A stretch of DNA of 64,000 nt, from assembly GCA_034440235.1 (NCBI GenBank), contig JAWXBR010000025.1, positions 1 through 64,000 of the forward strand, written 5' to 3'. Shown piece after piece: positions 9,096-19,091 of this stretch. Below the pieces are notes generated by a model. The model was not told the DNA's origin and ran no database searches. It saw only the letters and a list, made by a program, of their open reading frames with translations. Both the position numbers and the translations under genes were made by a program. Positions within the stretch are counted from its first letter, which is position 1. Each line of letters opens with the position of its first letter. The stretch is from JAWXBR01 sp034440235. GTDB taxonomy: Bacteria; Bacteroidota; Ignavibacteria; Kapaibacteriales; Kapaibacteriaceae.

Positions 9096-11108
9096 TTAGA
9101 TTTTGATGAAGCTCTTTGTTGTCACAGAACTTGCGTTGTGCAGCTTGATGAAGTACACGCCAGTGCTTAGCGCATTTACCGAGATGATGTGGCTTCCACC
9201 TGGCATCATAACCGAGCTAGCTACGATACGACCCTGAGCATCTACGATGTCGATTGTCGTCGGAGCCGAAGCGTTAACAAGGCTTTCGATGACAACTACA
9301 TCTGTAGCTGGTGATGGATACACATTGTAGTTGCTGGCGACTTCTGAAGCAACGTCTGACGTTGTGCCGTCGAAGATTGCGAACGGACTCAGGCTTTGAA
9401 CATCAGAGCGTTGAAGGCTGTACATGCCATCTGCACGTACAGAGGCTGCACCTGTTGCGTTAGCATCCCATGCGCTATTTGTGTAGTGCGAGATGTATGC
9501 TTGTGTTCTGTTAAAGCCGTTTACTTCTGCAGCTGCCTGCCATGCCAGTTCCATATTCATGCGAAGGTTCGATGCAATGTTTGAGCTGATATTCCAGGTG
9601 TTGTTAACCGAAGCTTCAGTATCGGAGATTAGAGAGCCAGTCGTTCCTTGAGCAAATACACCTGTAATTGCACCAACGTTTACTGTACCACTACCTGAAC
9701 CTGGTTGAAGCGAGATGTTCGCTGGGAAGAAGCCTGTTGCAGTTCCAACTGGAAATACCGTTGCAGCCGATGCGCCAGCATTAACAACCATCGATACGGC
9801 ACCAGCAACTCCGGTTTGAATGAATGATGTTGCGTTGCCACCGACGATTGTGCCTGTTGAAGCAATTGCAAGAATGTTGTTAGCAATGTCCAAACGACCG
9901 CTTGTAAGTGTAAGGTCACCAACAATGTTTGCAGCTGAAGTTAGATTCACAACGTTGCCGCTGCCAACTGCAATTGTAAGATCGTTAACAGTATTTGCTG
10001 CGGCGTCGAACGCTAGACGTCCGGCAGTAACAGCACCACTAAGAATGTTGATGCTAGATGTTGCTGTAGACGAAATTGTGCCGACACCTTCAGATGCTAA
10101 ACCGCCGACGATTGTAAGGTCGTTGCCGTTCAGAATTAGTGTGCCGCTATTTAAGTCGAGCATGTTAGCAACTATGAGGTCGCTACCAAGTGTGATCGAA
10201 CCTGCTTGACCGATGTTCGTTGTTAGATCGCCGATTGTGCCACCAGTAAACTGGAGTGGAGTCGACAAGCCACCGATTGTGTTGATCGTAAGACCCGACG
10301 TTGCATTTGTAGCAATTTGACCAGCGCCTGTAAGTGCGCCACCGATTGTAAGATCTACATTGCTGATGTCAAGTGTACCACTCGTAAGAGTAGTCGTACC
10401 TTCTACGACTAGGTCGGATGCAAGGCGTACAGCGTTCGCAGCTCCAACGGCAACGGTAAGGTTGCGAAGGGTCTGTCCTGTTTGTGCAAAGGTTAAGCCC
10501 GAAGTCAAGCCACCTAACGAACGCTGTACTGATTGATTAGCGAGAGCGTACCGCCGTTTAACGCCATCATTCCACCGGAGAACGTAATCGTCGAACCATT
10601 GGCTACGCTAAGCGAACCGCCGTTTGCAAGAGTAAACGTGCCCCCTGTGAGGTTAAGCGCCTTAGAAACAACAAATGTTGCTGCACCTTGGATACCTGTA
10701 GAAGCGCTATTCACATATTCAGCAGTAACCGTGCCTGTGAATGCGAGCATAGAAGCAGCGTTCAGGGCGAGTGTGCCGACGTTTATAGCGCCATTACCCG
10801 TTACAGATCCCTGACCAATTGTCAGTGTTGATGCTGCATTCGAAGTAAGCGTACCATTCACTGTCAACGACGCAGGCGCACCATTAATAGACGCGTTGTT
10901 GTCCATCGTGACGGTTATTCCTGCTGGAATAATAATCTGGTCGAGGGTGTTGTTAAATGCTGGTGCTGCTACACCCCATGTCGTTGCAGCACTCCAAATT
11001 TCCCGATGCGATAGCTGTATAGACAGCACTTGATGCAACCGACGTAAGCGCAATGAAGGCTACGACGATGCAGGACATAGCTCGAGCTGACCGTAATAAA
11101 CGTGCCAT
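9096..11108 (-). pseudogene. broken third paralog of the beta-repeat T9SS proteins
   Basis: Begins at the ATG at 11108 (signal peptide MARLLRSARAMSCIVVAFIA) behind the same TAGGAGTCTAC leader as paralog 2. The frame is lost at about 10996-11003: where paralog 2 reads CTCCAATTGCCC, this copy has an extra base, CTCCAAATTTCCC. The middle frame (10514-about 11000) ends at a stop after NQYSV. The reading then resumes in the original frame at about 10525 with QRSLGGLTSGLTFA, which aligns to residue ~835 of paralog 2. About 640 residues of repeats are therefore missing at that junction. The C-terminal half, including a complete T9SS domain (YPSPATDVVVIESLVN...TTKSFIKI), is intact. It is either a real decayed gene or an assembly collapse in repeats plus an indel error. 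Confidence 0.75.
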
Positions 11109-11148
11109 AAGTAGACTCCTAAGTTATTTGAGTTTTTTGGTGGTGACC

Positions 11149-11180
11149 AAAAATTGCCGTGCGCGTTGCGCGCCCACGGC
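11149..11180 (-). terminator. intrinsic terminator after the YihY gene
   Basis: On the minus strand GCCGTG and CGCG pair across a CAA loop with CGCG and CACGGC (two-base bulge), followed by AATTTTT. It lies between the YihY-family gene stop (11254) and the start of the broken paralog (11108). Confidence 0.7.
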
Positions 11181-11253
11181 CAAGAGACAGACTATACGAT
11201 TTTAAGTTCCGCTTAAAACGGATCTCATCTGTAAGTCTATACCGGCAAGGGGC

Positions 11254-12228
11254 CTACGAGGGGTCTTGCCCAATTTCTAACACTGTCTTCACCTTCTCGT
11301 CCTTTAGTGTTTCACGTCCAGCCTCGACTTCCACGGTTTTAAGAGAAACGGCGTAATCGTTTGGATGGATGTCTGCACCGAATCTAATGGCATACGATGC
11401 AGTGAATTCGGCTCCGAAATACAGAATCACCGATGTGTAGTAGGTCCATACAAGCAACACCACCAACGACCCCGCAGCTCCGAACGTACTGCCTACACTG
11501 CTCGCGCTTATGTAGTAGCCAATTGCATACTTACCGAGCATGAAAAGTATTGCTGTGCCAATAGCACCAACGACGACGTCCTTCCATTGTATAAGAGCAT
11601 CCGGTAACACTTTAAAGATTACTGCAAATATGCCCAGGGCCACTAATGCCATTACAAGCTGATTCAATGTATAGAGTATCGATAATGCCACACCAGGATA
11701 CATGTCTACCATACTCTTATGTAACGCATCGACAGCAGCCGATGCTGCAAGAGACACAAGTAATAGAAAACCAAGAGTTACAATGACTGAGAACGATAGT
11801 AAACGATTTTGTATAAATTTCAACCATCCTTTACGCGGCTTTGACTGAATTCCCCATATCGTATTCACTGCTTCCTGTATTTCTGCAAACACCCCTGTTG
11901 CGCCTACGAACAACACTACACCTCCAATAATCGTTGCCATCACACTATCGCCACTGAGTGCAGCGTTTTTAATGATGTCCTGCAGCCCGAGTGCCGTGTT
12001 ATGTCCCATGAACCCTTCGAGCTGCAAGTAAATGCTTCCCTCGACGGCAGCTCTATCAAACACTAAACTGCACAGTGCAATTATGACAATAAGCAGAGGG
12101 GCCATCGAGAACACCGTGTAGTATGCAAGCGCCGCCGCTAGCGTCAGCACCTTGTCTTCAGAGAAGCCCGTAAAAGCCCCCTTCAGCACCTTCCACAATC
12201 CGCCTAACGAGAATTTCTCTTTAGCCAT
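11254..12228 (-). CDS. YihY/UPF0761 family inner-membrane protein
   Basis: A 324-residue integral membrane protein with about six hydrophobic segments. The family signature AAALAYYTVFSMAPLLIVIIAL appears in the first membrane region (about residues 28-55), then GATGVFAEIQEAVNTIW and a late LVVLLVWTYYTSVILYFGAEFT. These mark the YihY/BrkB family, once misnamed RNase BN; its transport role is unproven. The ATG at 12228 has GGAGA upstream. It is probably monocistronic: 52 bp separate it from the OmpA gene and a terminator follows it. Confidence 0.9.
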   Translation of the reverse strand: MAKEKFSLGGLWKVLKGAFTGFSEDKVLTLAAALAYYTVFSMAPLLIVIIALCSLVFDRAAVEGSIYLQLEGFMGHNTALGLQDIIKNAALSGDSVMATIIGGVVLFVGATGVFAEIQEAVNTIWGIQSKPRKGWLKFIQNRLLSFSVIVTLGFLLLVSLAASAAVDALHKSMVDMYPGVALSILYTLNQLVMALVALGIFAVIFKVLPDALIQWKDVVVGAIGTAILFMLGKYAIGYYISASSVGSTFGAAGSLVVLLVWTYYTSVILYFGAEFTASYAIRFGADIHPNDYAVSLKTVEVEAGRETLKDEKVKTVLEIGQDPS

Positions 12229-12280
12229 AATGTGTCTCCAGAATCTTGATGGACAAGATAAGTGCGTATGGAGGAAAAGC

Positions 12281-14338
12281 CTACTCTTTCACTGGCGTTT
12301 CTATTACAACCGTCACGGTCCGAGTATAGAGACGTCCTTCTGGTAGCGAGTTGTCGTACAGATCGGCTTGGCCGATGCCTTTTACGGTGGCGTTCTTAAC
12401 CCTCAGTGCTGCTGCAACTGCTTCTGCGCGAGCGGTTGCGAGCTGTTGGTTAAAGCGGGCGTCGCCTAGCCTGTCTGTGTAGCCAGTTATAGTAATCGTC
12501 GATGTTGGCTGTATGTGACTGCGGATGATTGCAAGCGCATCATTGTGTTCTGCTGTAATCTCGGCTGAACGCACATCGAAGACAATGAGACTGAAGTGGT
12601 CTATTGCTTTATCGCCTCTGCCTTCGGCTTTCTTCCGCTTTATCGTGACCTGTTCGACTGCAATTGTTGCATCGACAGAAGCATTGCTACCATTGTTATC
12701 TGTTGCAGTGAAGGTTGCGGCGGTTTGTGCTTCGGTACGCGGGAGAGAAGACTTTTCGGAATCGAGGTTCCAGTCGATGAATTCTGGTATAACACCAGTC
12801 CCTTCAAATATCCTTAATACATTGTTGCTATGTTTAACAGTTAGTTTCCACGAGGCGATGTCGGTGGGACGGTTTGCTGTCGGACGAAATCTGATTGTCG
12901 GTGGGTTGGGCGTATGTAGCGTGTCGCGTGTTGTGATGGGCGCCATTAGCCGTGCATCGTTACCATAGATTTCTACACGCCTGTTTTCGGCAGCACCGTC
13001 GTTTGCTTGCGACGAAGCAGATTTCGCTGGGAGCAATCTGCCTTGTGTGCTAATTCTATCGGGAGATATTCCCCACGACTCGACGAGGTAACGCTTTACC
13101 GATTCTGCACGACGCGTAGACAGGTCTACGTCAGCCTTTTCTTCATTACCGTCTTGACTGTGCCCAGTTACTGTAATCGAAGTTCCGGTTACTTGGCGCA
13201 TTCGACTTCCGATAACGTTCAGCAGTTGATGATACGTCTTGAGTTTGTCTGCATCGTTCGCGCGGTCTGCAGAGAACGAGGGGGTTGCATCGGGCTTCAA
13301 GAGATTGTATCGCTCAGGTATTCTATCTGAGTTTTCGTCGAAGAAGATATACGGCAGTAACGGTGTCATTAATGTCGATGCATAGTCTTCGACTGAAAAC
13401 TTCACTGTCTGTTCTTCGCTGCCGCCTTTGTCGAAACTCGACACACCAAGTGATACGACGAGTGGCGGAATTACTGGCGGAATAACTGGCGGTATAACGG
13501 GTGGAACTGTCTCTTTAGGCGGTGTCGCATCTGCAATTGGTGGTTCGGGCTGCGTGGCAGGCTCATCGAGTTGCGATTGTTTGCGTGATACTGGAGACCA
13601 CTTGAATGCAATCCCCGCACGCAACGAACTCGCCTTCCATGTCGAGTCCGAGTAGACATTCATTACACCCATATGATAAAACGCTTCGGGCACTAGCAAC
13701 AACGTTCCTTCTGCGTTTAATGGCAATTCGTAACTGATGCCAATCATTGGCGATATCTGCAACCCAGTCTCGGGTATCGTTCCCGCGAATTCGTTGCGCG
13801 TCCGTTTGCGCGAGTCGCTGCCATCGGTGTTCACGAACGTACCTGTTCGCTCTGGCAGAGTAAGCACGTCGCTTTGCTCATAGCTGCTGCTCAATACAAA
13901 CGCAATACGTCCGCCGGCATGCACATAGAACGAGTTAAACACACGTACACCGATAAGGGGCTCGATGCCAAGGGTCATCATCGACCCAGTTAGGCGATGT
14001 TCAAACGCGCCGTTCTGCTCTTCACCTGCAACAAGAACAAGTGTTGGCTCTGTCGAAATCATGTTAAACGGTTGTGTAAGTACTGCGAGACGCGCACCAA
14101 CACTTACAGCCTGCGCGAGCGGGAACTCTGCGAGCGCGCCCCCTGCCAAACCAATACCAGAGCCGCTTGTGAAGCCCGCGCAGCAGCTTTGCGTCCCAGG
14201 CATGCGAGAGAAGTCGGCGTTGTGTATTGCAACTGCGGCGTGACCGAACAGACCATAACGTGCTCGAATAGTGTCCTGCGCAAAGGCAGTACATACAACA
14301 CAAAGGATGAGGGCGCATACGAGCGCTGCGCGACTCAA
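12281..14338 (-). CDS. OmpA-family outer-membrane protein with two OmpA-like domains
   Basis: I place the start at a TTG (14336-14338) overlapping the TGA stop of the upstream gene as TTGA. This gives 685 residues and a clean signal peptide (MSRAALVCALILCVVCTAFAQ). A GTG 51 bases upstream is the alternative. The N-terminal ~230 residues look like an 8-stranded barrel. A proline linker (PPVIPPVIPPVIPP) follows, then two peptidoglycan-binding OmpA-like domains: one with TVTGHSQDGN...LSTRRAESVKRYL...RRVEIYG, and one at the C-terminus with ITITGYTDRLGDARFNQQLATARAEAVAAAL. It probably anchors the outer membrane to the wall and is translationally coupled to the VWA/WD40 protein. Confidence 0.85.
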   Translation of the reverse strand: MSRAALVCALILCVVCTAFAQDTIRARYGLFGHAAVAIHNADFSRMPGTQSCCAGFTSGSGIGLAGGALAEFPLAQAVSVGARLAVLTQPFNMISTEPTLVLVAGEEQNGAFEHRLTGSMMTLGIEPLIGVRVFNSFYVHAGGRIAFVLSSSYEQSDVLTLPERTGTFVNTDGSDSRKRTRNEFAGTIPETGLQISPMIGISYELPLNAEGTLLLVPEAFYHMGVMNVYSDSTWKASSLRAGIAFKWSPVSRKQSQLDEPATQPEPPIADATPPKETVPPVIPPVIPPVIPPLVVSLGVSSFDKGGSEEQTVKFSVEDYASTLMTPLLPYIFFDENSDRIPERYNLLKPDATPSFSADRANDADKLKTYHQLLNVIGSRMRQVTGTSITVTGHSQDGNEEKADVDLSTRRAESVKRYLVESWGISPDRISTQGRLLPAKSASSQANDGAAENRRVEIYGNDARLMAPITTRDTLHTPNPPTIRFRPTANRPTDIASWKLTVKHSNNVLRIFEGTGVIPEFIDWNLDSEKSSLPRTEAQTAATFTATDNNGSNASVDATIAVEQVTIKRKKAEGRGDKAIDHFSLIVFDVRSAEITAEHNDALAIIRSHIQPTSTITITGYTDRLGDARFNQQLATARAEAVAAALRVKNATVKGIGQADLYDNSLPEGRLYTRTVTVVIETPVKE

Positions 14339-17300
14339 GGCGCTACTTCTAGGCGAATGGTAACGACTTCGGTAGGCGTGCGCAGGCACAACAAATATGC
14401 ACCTGCCGCAAGGGCGCTGACGTCGAGAGCATAGGTGCGTCGGCCAATGCCGAGGTTGCCATCGAGGAATGTCTTCACTGCGCGTCCCTGAAGATCGCTC
14501 AACGAAAGCGTGGTGTGTCCGGTCTCTGAGAGTTCTATGGTGACGTCTGTAAACCCGTTTAGTATCGGGTTCGGACTCACACTTGTTAAGTCGATTAGTC
14601 CGTTAGGGTTCAATAGTCTGGCTCCGCCTTCGCGACATATTTCGTCGAGTGTAAATAGACCATCCTCTGTCATAAAAGCAACGTTGCCCCCTACCGCTTG
14701 CATGTTTTCGAGCGCAAGAACACATACGCTGTCGTTGCCTAGCGCAATTCTGAACTGCAATGTCGTTAGCACACCATTCGCATTGGGTATTGCGGGCATG
14801 CTGACATCGACGACTGCATCGATGCCTGTAAAGGGGCCCGGGACGAGGGGGCTAAGCGGACGAAGCATTGTGGCGTTGTATCGAAGCCGTCCCGTAAAGC
14901 TTGTTGCACGTGTGTCTATAAGGTTGCTGTCTGAAATGAGCGTAATAGGGATGCTCACGATGTCGCCAGTCTTACCTGTGTCTGAACCTACTGCTAACAG
15001 TACCCTACCGAATTCTTGAGGTACAGTGTCGGGTGGCACCGTATCGCCAGGCAGCAACGTGTAGAGTCCGGTATGTGTTGTGATATTCACAGTACCACCA
15101 ACTGCTTCTACATTCTCAAGCGACAATACTGTTACCGTGTCTGTGGCGACTGTTGCGCGAAAATGTAGCGTTGTAAGCACACGGTCGACATCGGGAACAA
15201 CTGGAAATGAGAAGTCGATAATACGTTCTCTGCCAACTACTATTCCGGCAGGGGTCGGACTCTGCGGTAGAAGCAGTGAATCTTCGAATCTGAACTTTCC
15301 GGTAAAACTTGTTGCACCAGAGTTCACGAGATTGCTATCGGTTAGCAACACAATAATAATGGTTACTAACTGACCTCGCTGTGCAACTGCAGAGCTAACA
15401 AGCAATTCTACTTTAGCGTTTTCTTGGGGACCATCTGCAACACCCTCACCATGCATTGCAATTGTTGCAGGCGATCCGACTCCATTATAATCGAACAGCA
15501 GCCGACTGCTGGTGCGTCCATCCGCCCTTGCATTAAACTGCATATCCGTCAGCTTGACTATTCCGCCAACTTCGAGTGTAAATGGTTGTCCAGTAATTGT
15601 TGCAGTGAAATCTGTTGTGTTCGGACCACCAATTCTAACACCAGTAATTGCAATCGGAGCCGTACCTGTGTTCTTTATCGTAGCAACCTGCGTGAGGGTT
15701 TTCGACGAACCAACCGCAACCTTGCCAAAGTCTACGTCCTGGCCCACGATCTCGAGCACGGGCTGTATTCCAACACCTTTCAGCGAAACAGTAAAGCTAC
15801 CCGCTGACGTGTGCACAGTTAGGGACGCTGTTCTTGCGCCAGGAGATAGGGGTGCAAAGCGTAGTTCGAGAGCGTGGTTCGAACTTCCGTTAATGACATA
15901 GGGTCCGGCACCCGATACCACACTAAACATCGAAGCACTCGTACCCTCAATCTTAACTGAGTCCACGGTAAATGGGACTTGTCCGGCATTCATTACGAAC
16001 CCCGTAATCACAGAATCTTTAACTGTGTTTACAAGTACGCTCTTCATGTCGATGTCGAATACTCTAGGAGATGGACGCACTATTGAGAACGTGGCGTCGG
16101 ATGTATCAACTAGCAATGGCGCTTCGACTACCATGCTCCAAATAGCCGTGTATGACCCAGTCGATGTGCTTAACAGTTGGCCATCGGGACTGAATTCGAT
16201 ATCGGTAGCTCCAGCAGTCGCACTTCCGAATTGTTGTAACTGTGTTCCTGTATTCGCATCCCAAACAAACGAGACTCCACCTGCGGTTCCAATTTTTTGC
16301 CCGTCCTCACTCCAGCATACACCGCTGACGTAGTTCGTATGTCCGGTCATGACGAATTCTTCTGTCCCTGTCGAAGCAATCCACGTACTCGCCGTTTTAT
16401 AGCTGCCGGTAAGCAGGCGCTTGCTATCGGGGCTAAACCGAACAGCACTTACAGCACCGTTGGGGTTTAGTGTATGCAGCAATGCACGAGTTTCTGCATC
16501 CCAGATTACAACTGTGCCATCGTCCGAACCTGTAGCAATGAGCTTTCCGTCTGGACTCCACGCCACTACCTTTACAGATGCGCTGTGTTCGGCAAGAAAC
16601 GGGCTGAGGAATACACCCGTGTTCGCATTCCACACTATTCCCGATGCGTCCATGCTTACAGTTACTACCCTGTTCCCTTGCGGATTCCACGTTACGTCAT
16701 ACGTTGCTTGTCTGTGCGATCGCAGCGAGTGTTGCAGCACTCCATCAGATGTATAAATGCGTCCTGCGCCATCGAGCGACACCGTTGCCAACCGAGTGCC
16801 GTCGTTACTCCATCGCACTCTGTACACAGGTCTATCGTGTTGCACAAGATTCAGCAGTTCACCCGTGCGTGTGTTCCATATCGAGGCGTGATCTGGTAAT
16901 CCACATACGGCAACGTGAATTCCGTCAGAATTCCAATCAAGATGCGATAACAAACTTGAATTAGTTACGATCGTATGAACAATCTGGCCGGTGTATGGGT
17001 TTGATACAACAATGCTGGATCCTGATACCGATGCAACCCGAAGGCCATCCGCGCTCCACTTACCACGTCCACCTTTGAGTGAGAACAGTGCTCCCGCCCC
17101 AGTACTCGTTCCACGAGGCACGCGCGATATACGCACCAGACATCTAATGCTCCCTTCATTAGGGATCAGCCAATCGTAGCTAAGGCCGCTCGCAGCAGAT
17201 GTGATTACGACCCATGTATTCCCTCTATCAAGACTGTATTCGAGTTTACAATTTTCTGTCGCAGGTATACCGGTCCATGTAACAAGTGCATGCGAGCCCC

Positions 17301-18576
17301 CTACCAGCAATTCACCACCATTGGGCGTAAGAAGTTTTAGGGTTTGAATTGTAGGTGGCTTCCCGGGATAGCCACCGCTTGCGTAGTAGTGTTCGGTGCA
17401 CAGGTTCGAGATAAACGTAAACTCTGTGAATGTGTAGCCACTATCCGGAGGTACGTAGGTAACGGTTAGAGACACTTTTTGTCCAGCCGCCAACGAAAAC
17501 GTCCGCGGCGAAATCGTATACGCCGGATTACTACTCGTAATGTCCGTAACCGTCACTGCACTGTTTTGCGCCGTTACTGTTATGACCGTGTCGAATGGTG
17601 GCGAACCAAGATTCGGACGAAAGAAAACTTCATACGGAGCGTACAGCAGTTTAGCAGTTCGTGCACTAGACACAGCGTACGATGTTGAGTCGGTCGACGA
17701 CGCATCCGAGAATTCAACAAGACGTTCTTCTTCAGGACAGTTCACGCTCTGCCAGCTTATCGTACAGGGCGGTCCGCTCTGAATTTCGCCCAGTATTTGC
17801 ATGTACACGGCTTCGGCTTCTGCAACGGTTGTGATGTTCTCAAACCACTTGCCACCGGTGATGCTAGTAACACTCTTTAGCGAAGCGGGACACGCAATGC
17901 CGAGTGTTACCACGTACACAATGCACGCTTGCTTTTGAGCTTCTGTAATTATCGCTAGACCATCTTCCTGTCGAATGGGCATTCCGTCTGTCAGAAACAC
18001 AACCACCTTCCGAAACCTTCCATCCTTACTCACCTGCAATGCACCGGCAGGAGGATTAAGAAGTCCCTTATCGTAATCTGTCCCACCACCCGGCGTCAGC
18101 GCATTCACCGCAGCAAGCAGCAAGCTCCTGTTCGACGTGAAGTCCTGCAGAAAATAATTCTTGTCATCAAATGCAGTTATAGCGCACTCACTAACCGCAA
18201 GTGGCATCTTGTTAATTGCTTTGCGTGCACCAGCACGTGCAATGTCGATGTTCGTTGTGCTGCCATCCCCTTCGGCCATCGACCCCGACACATCCATCGT
18301 CAGCACAAGCGATACCGGCCGAGGATTCGACGCGGGTGGACAGGTCACCTTCGAGATTGTCCGTACCGTTCCATTCTCCTTCAACGTCAGCTCGCCCACG
18401 CTCCTCTGCAGCTGCCTTCCATCCGCATCAAACGCATAGAACTTCGCACTCATCTGCGGAAACGCGGTAGAGTCCATCTCGAACATCGTCAGCGTCTGCG
18501 CCACGAACACTGCAGGCATTAGCAGAGAAAAAACTGCAACAACCACAACTACTTTTAACGTCTTTAATAACTGCAT
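14335..18576 (-). CDS. giant secreted VWA - WD40 - HYDIN - cohesin-like protein with T9SS domain
   Basis: A 1413-residue protein with a signal peptide (residues 1-27). Domains in order: a von Willebrand A domain with an intact MIDAS (DVSGS at 95-99, GGGTD, FLTDGMP); a HYDIN/choice-of-anchor segment; a Ser-Thr-rich Ig-like segment (LLTPNGGELLVGGS...TWTG); seven or so WD40 repeats at roughly 510-830 (LDWNSDG, VRWSNDGTRLATVS, VAWSPDGKLIATGSDDGTVVIWD, IEFSPDG); two further HYDIN domains; two cohesin-like repeats (SDSNLVNSGATSFTGKFRF and SDSNLIDTRATSFTGRLRY); and a divergent T9SS tail (VSPNPILNGFTDV...AGAYLLCLR). It is likely a cell-surface, metal-dependent binding protein. TATATTCG about 70 bp upstream may be its promoter. 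Confidence 0.85.
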   Translation of the reverse strand: MQLLKTLKVVVVVAVFSLLMPAVFVAQTLTMFEMDSTAFPQMSAKFYAFDADGRQLQRSVGELTLKENGTVRTISKVTCPPASNPRPVSLVLTMDVSGSMAEGDGSTTNIDIARAGARKAINKMPLAVSECAITAFDDKNYFLQDFTSNRSLLLAAVNALTPGGGTDYDKGLLNPPAGALQVSKDGRFRKVVVFLTDGMPIRQEDGLAIITEAQKQACIVYVVTLGIACPASLKSVTSITGGKWFENITTVAEAEAVYMQILGEIQSGPPCTISWQSVNCPEEERLVEFSDASSTDSTSYAVSSARTAKLLYAPYEVFFRPNLGSPPFDTVITVTAQNSAVTVTDITSSNPAYTISPRTFSLAAGQKVSLTVTYVPPDSGYTFTEFTFISNLCTEHYYASGGYPGKPPTIQTLKLLTPNGGELLVGGSHALVTWTGIPATENCKLEYSLDRGNTWVVITSAASGLSYDWLIPNEGSIRCLVRISRVPRGTSTGAGALFSLKGGRGKWSADGLRVASVSGSSIVVSNPYTGQIVHTIVTNSSLLSHLDWNSDGIHVAVCGLPDHASIWNTRTGELLNLVQHDRPVYRVRWSNDGTRLATVSLDGAGRIYTSDGVLQHSLRSHRQATYDVTWNPQGNRVVTVSMDASGIVWNANTGVFLSPFLAEHSASVKVVAWSPDGKLIATGSDDGTVVIWDAETRALLHTLNPNGAVSAVRFSPDSKRLLTGSYKTASTWIASTGTEEFVMTGHTNYVSGVCWSEDGQKIGTAGGVSFVWDANTGTQLQQFGSATAGATDIEFSPDGQLLSTSTGSYTAIWSMVVEAPLLVDTSDATFSIVRPSPRVFDIDMKSVLVNTVKDSVITGFVMNAGQVPFTVDSVKIEGTSASMFSVVSGAGPYVINGSSNHALELRFAPLSPGARTASLTVHTSAGSFTVSLKGVGIQPVLEIVGQDVDFGKVAVGSSKTLTQVATIKNTGTAPIAITGVRIGGPNTTDFTATITGQPFTLEVGGIVKLTDMQFNARADGRTSSRLLFDYNGVGSPATIAMHGEGVADGPQENAKVELLVSSAVAQRGQLVTIIIVLLTDSNLVNSGATSFTGKFRFEDSLLLPQSPTPAGIVVGRERIIDFSFPVVPDVDRVLTTLHFRATVATDTVTVLSLENVEAVGGTVNITTHTGLYTLLPGDTVPPDTVPQEFGRVLLAVGSDTGKTGDIVSIPITLISDSNLIDTRATSFTGRLRYNATMLRPLSPLVPGPFTGIDAVVDVSMPAIPNANGVLTTLQFRIALGNDSVCVLALENMQAVGGNVAFMTEDGLFTLDEICREGGARLLNPNGLIDLTSVSPNPILNGFTDVTIELSETGHTTLSLSDLQGRAVKTFLDGNLGIGRRTYALDVSALAAGAYLLCLRTPTEVVTIRLEVAP

Positions 18577-18727
18577 TGCTGTATCGGGTAAGGGGCTAGG
18601 AAGGGGTCAAGGGCTACGAGCTACGTAAGAGTCACAGTAAACATCAACGAATATACGTGCCACAAATGCCGGGGGTCAACAACCACATAGTATTATTTGA
18701 GGGTCATGAGAAATCACATTTTTATCT

Positions 18728-18749
18728 ATACGCATACTGCGTATATTTG
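18728..18749 (+). promoter_or_regulatory. palindromic operator and TATATTTG element of the toxin-antitoxin pair
   Basis: ATACGCA-TAC-TGCGTAT (18728-18744) is a perfect 7-bp inverted repeat with a 3-base centre. It overlaps TATATTTG (18742-18749), which fits the Bacteroidota -7 box TAnnTTTG. Both lie immediately before the toxin GTG (18753). An autorepressor site for the HTH antitoxin is the natural reading. No clear -33 TTG is seen, and a start site this close implies a nearly leaderless mRNA or a later start codon. Confidence 0.6.
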
Positions 18750-18752
18750 CAC

Positions 18753-19091
18753 GTGAAAGCGGTCTTCATTGAACTTCCGGCTTTCGCAAAGCATCGACAG
18801 ATGTACTTGTCCGACAACGAGTTTCGTGTTCTACAACAACTGTTGCTGGTAAAGCCAGAAGCCGGTGTCGTAATTCAAGAAACCGGAGGGTTGCGAAAAC
18901 TAAGGTTTGCAGACAACCAACGAGGCAAGGGTAAACGTGGTGGCCTTCGCATCATCTATCACAGGTGGGAAAAGGGTAAACAGGTTTGGCTATTTACAGT
19001 TTACTCTAAAGGCGAAATGGAAGATCTTACGTCCCGAGAACGTACTCTACTCAAACTATTACTAACACAAGAAATGGAGAAACGACAATGA
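18753..19091 (+). CDS. HigB/RelE-type toxin of a toxin-antitoxin pair
   Basis: A 112-residue protein starting at GTG 18753 (VKAVFIELPAFAKHRQMYLSD). The pattern L.DNEFRVLQQLLL..PEAGVVI.ETGGLRKLRF...RGKGKRGGLRIIYH...LFTVYSKGEMEDLT is that of the COG4737/RelE-like mRNA interferase family, which cleaves ribosome-bound mRNA. A longer frame reaches back to 18657 but would run through the operator. The toxin precedes the antitoxin, the order seen in higBA-type systems, and overlaps it by ATGA. Confidence 0.85.
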   Translation: MKAVFIELPAFAKHRQMYLSDNEFRVLQQLLLVKPEAGVVIQETGGLRKLRFADNQRGKGKRGGLRIIYHRWEKGKQVWLFTVYSKGEMEDLTSRERTLLKLLLTQEMEKRQ

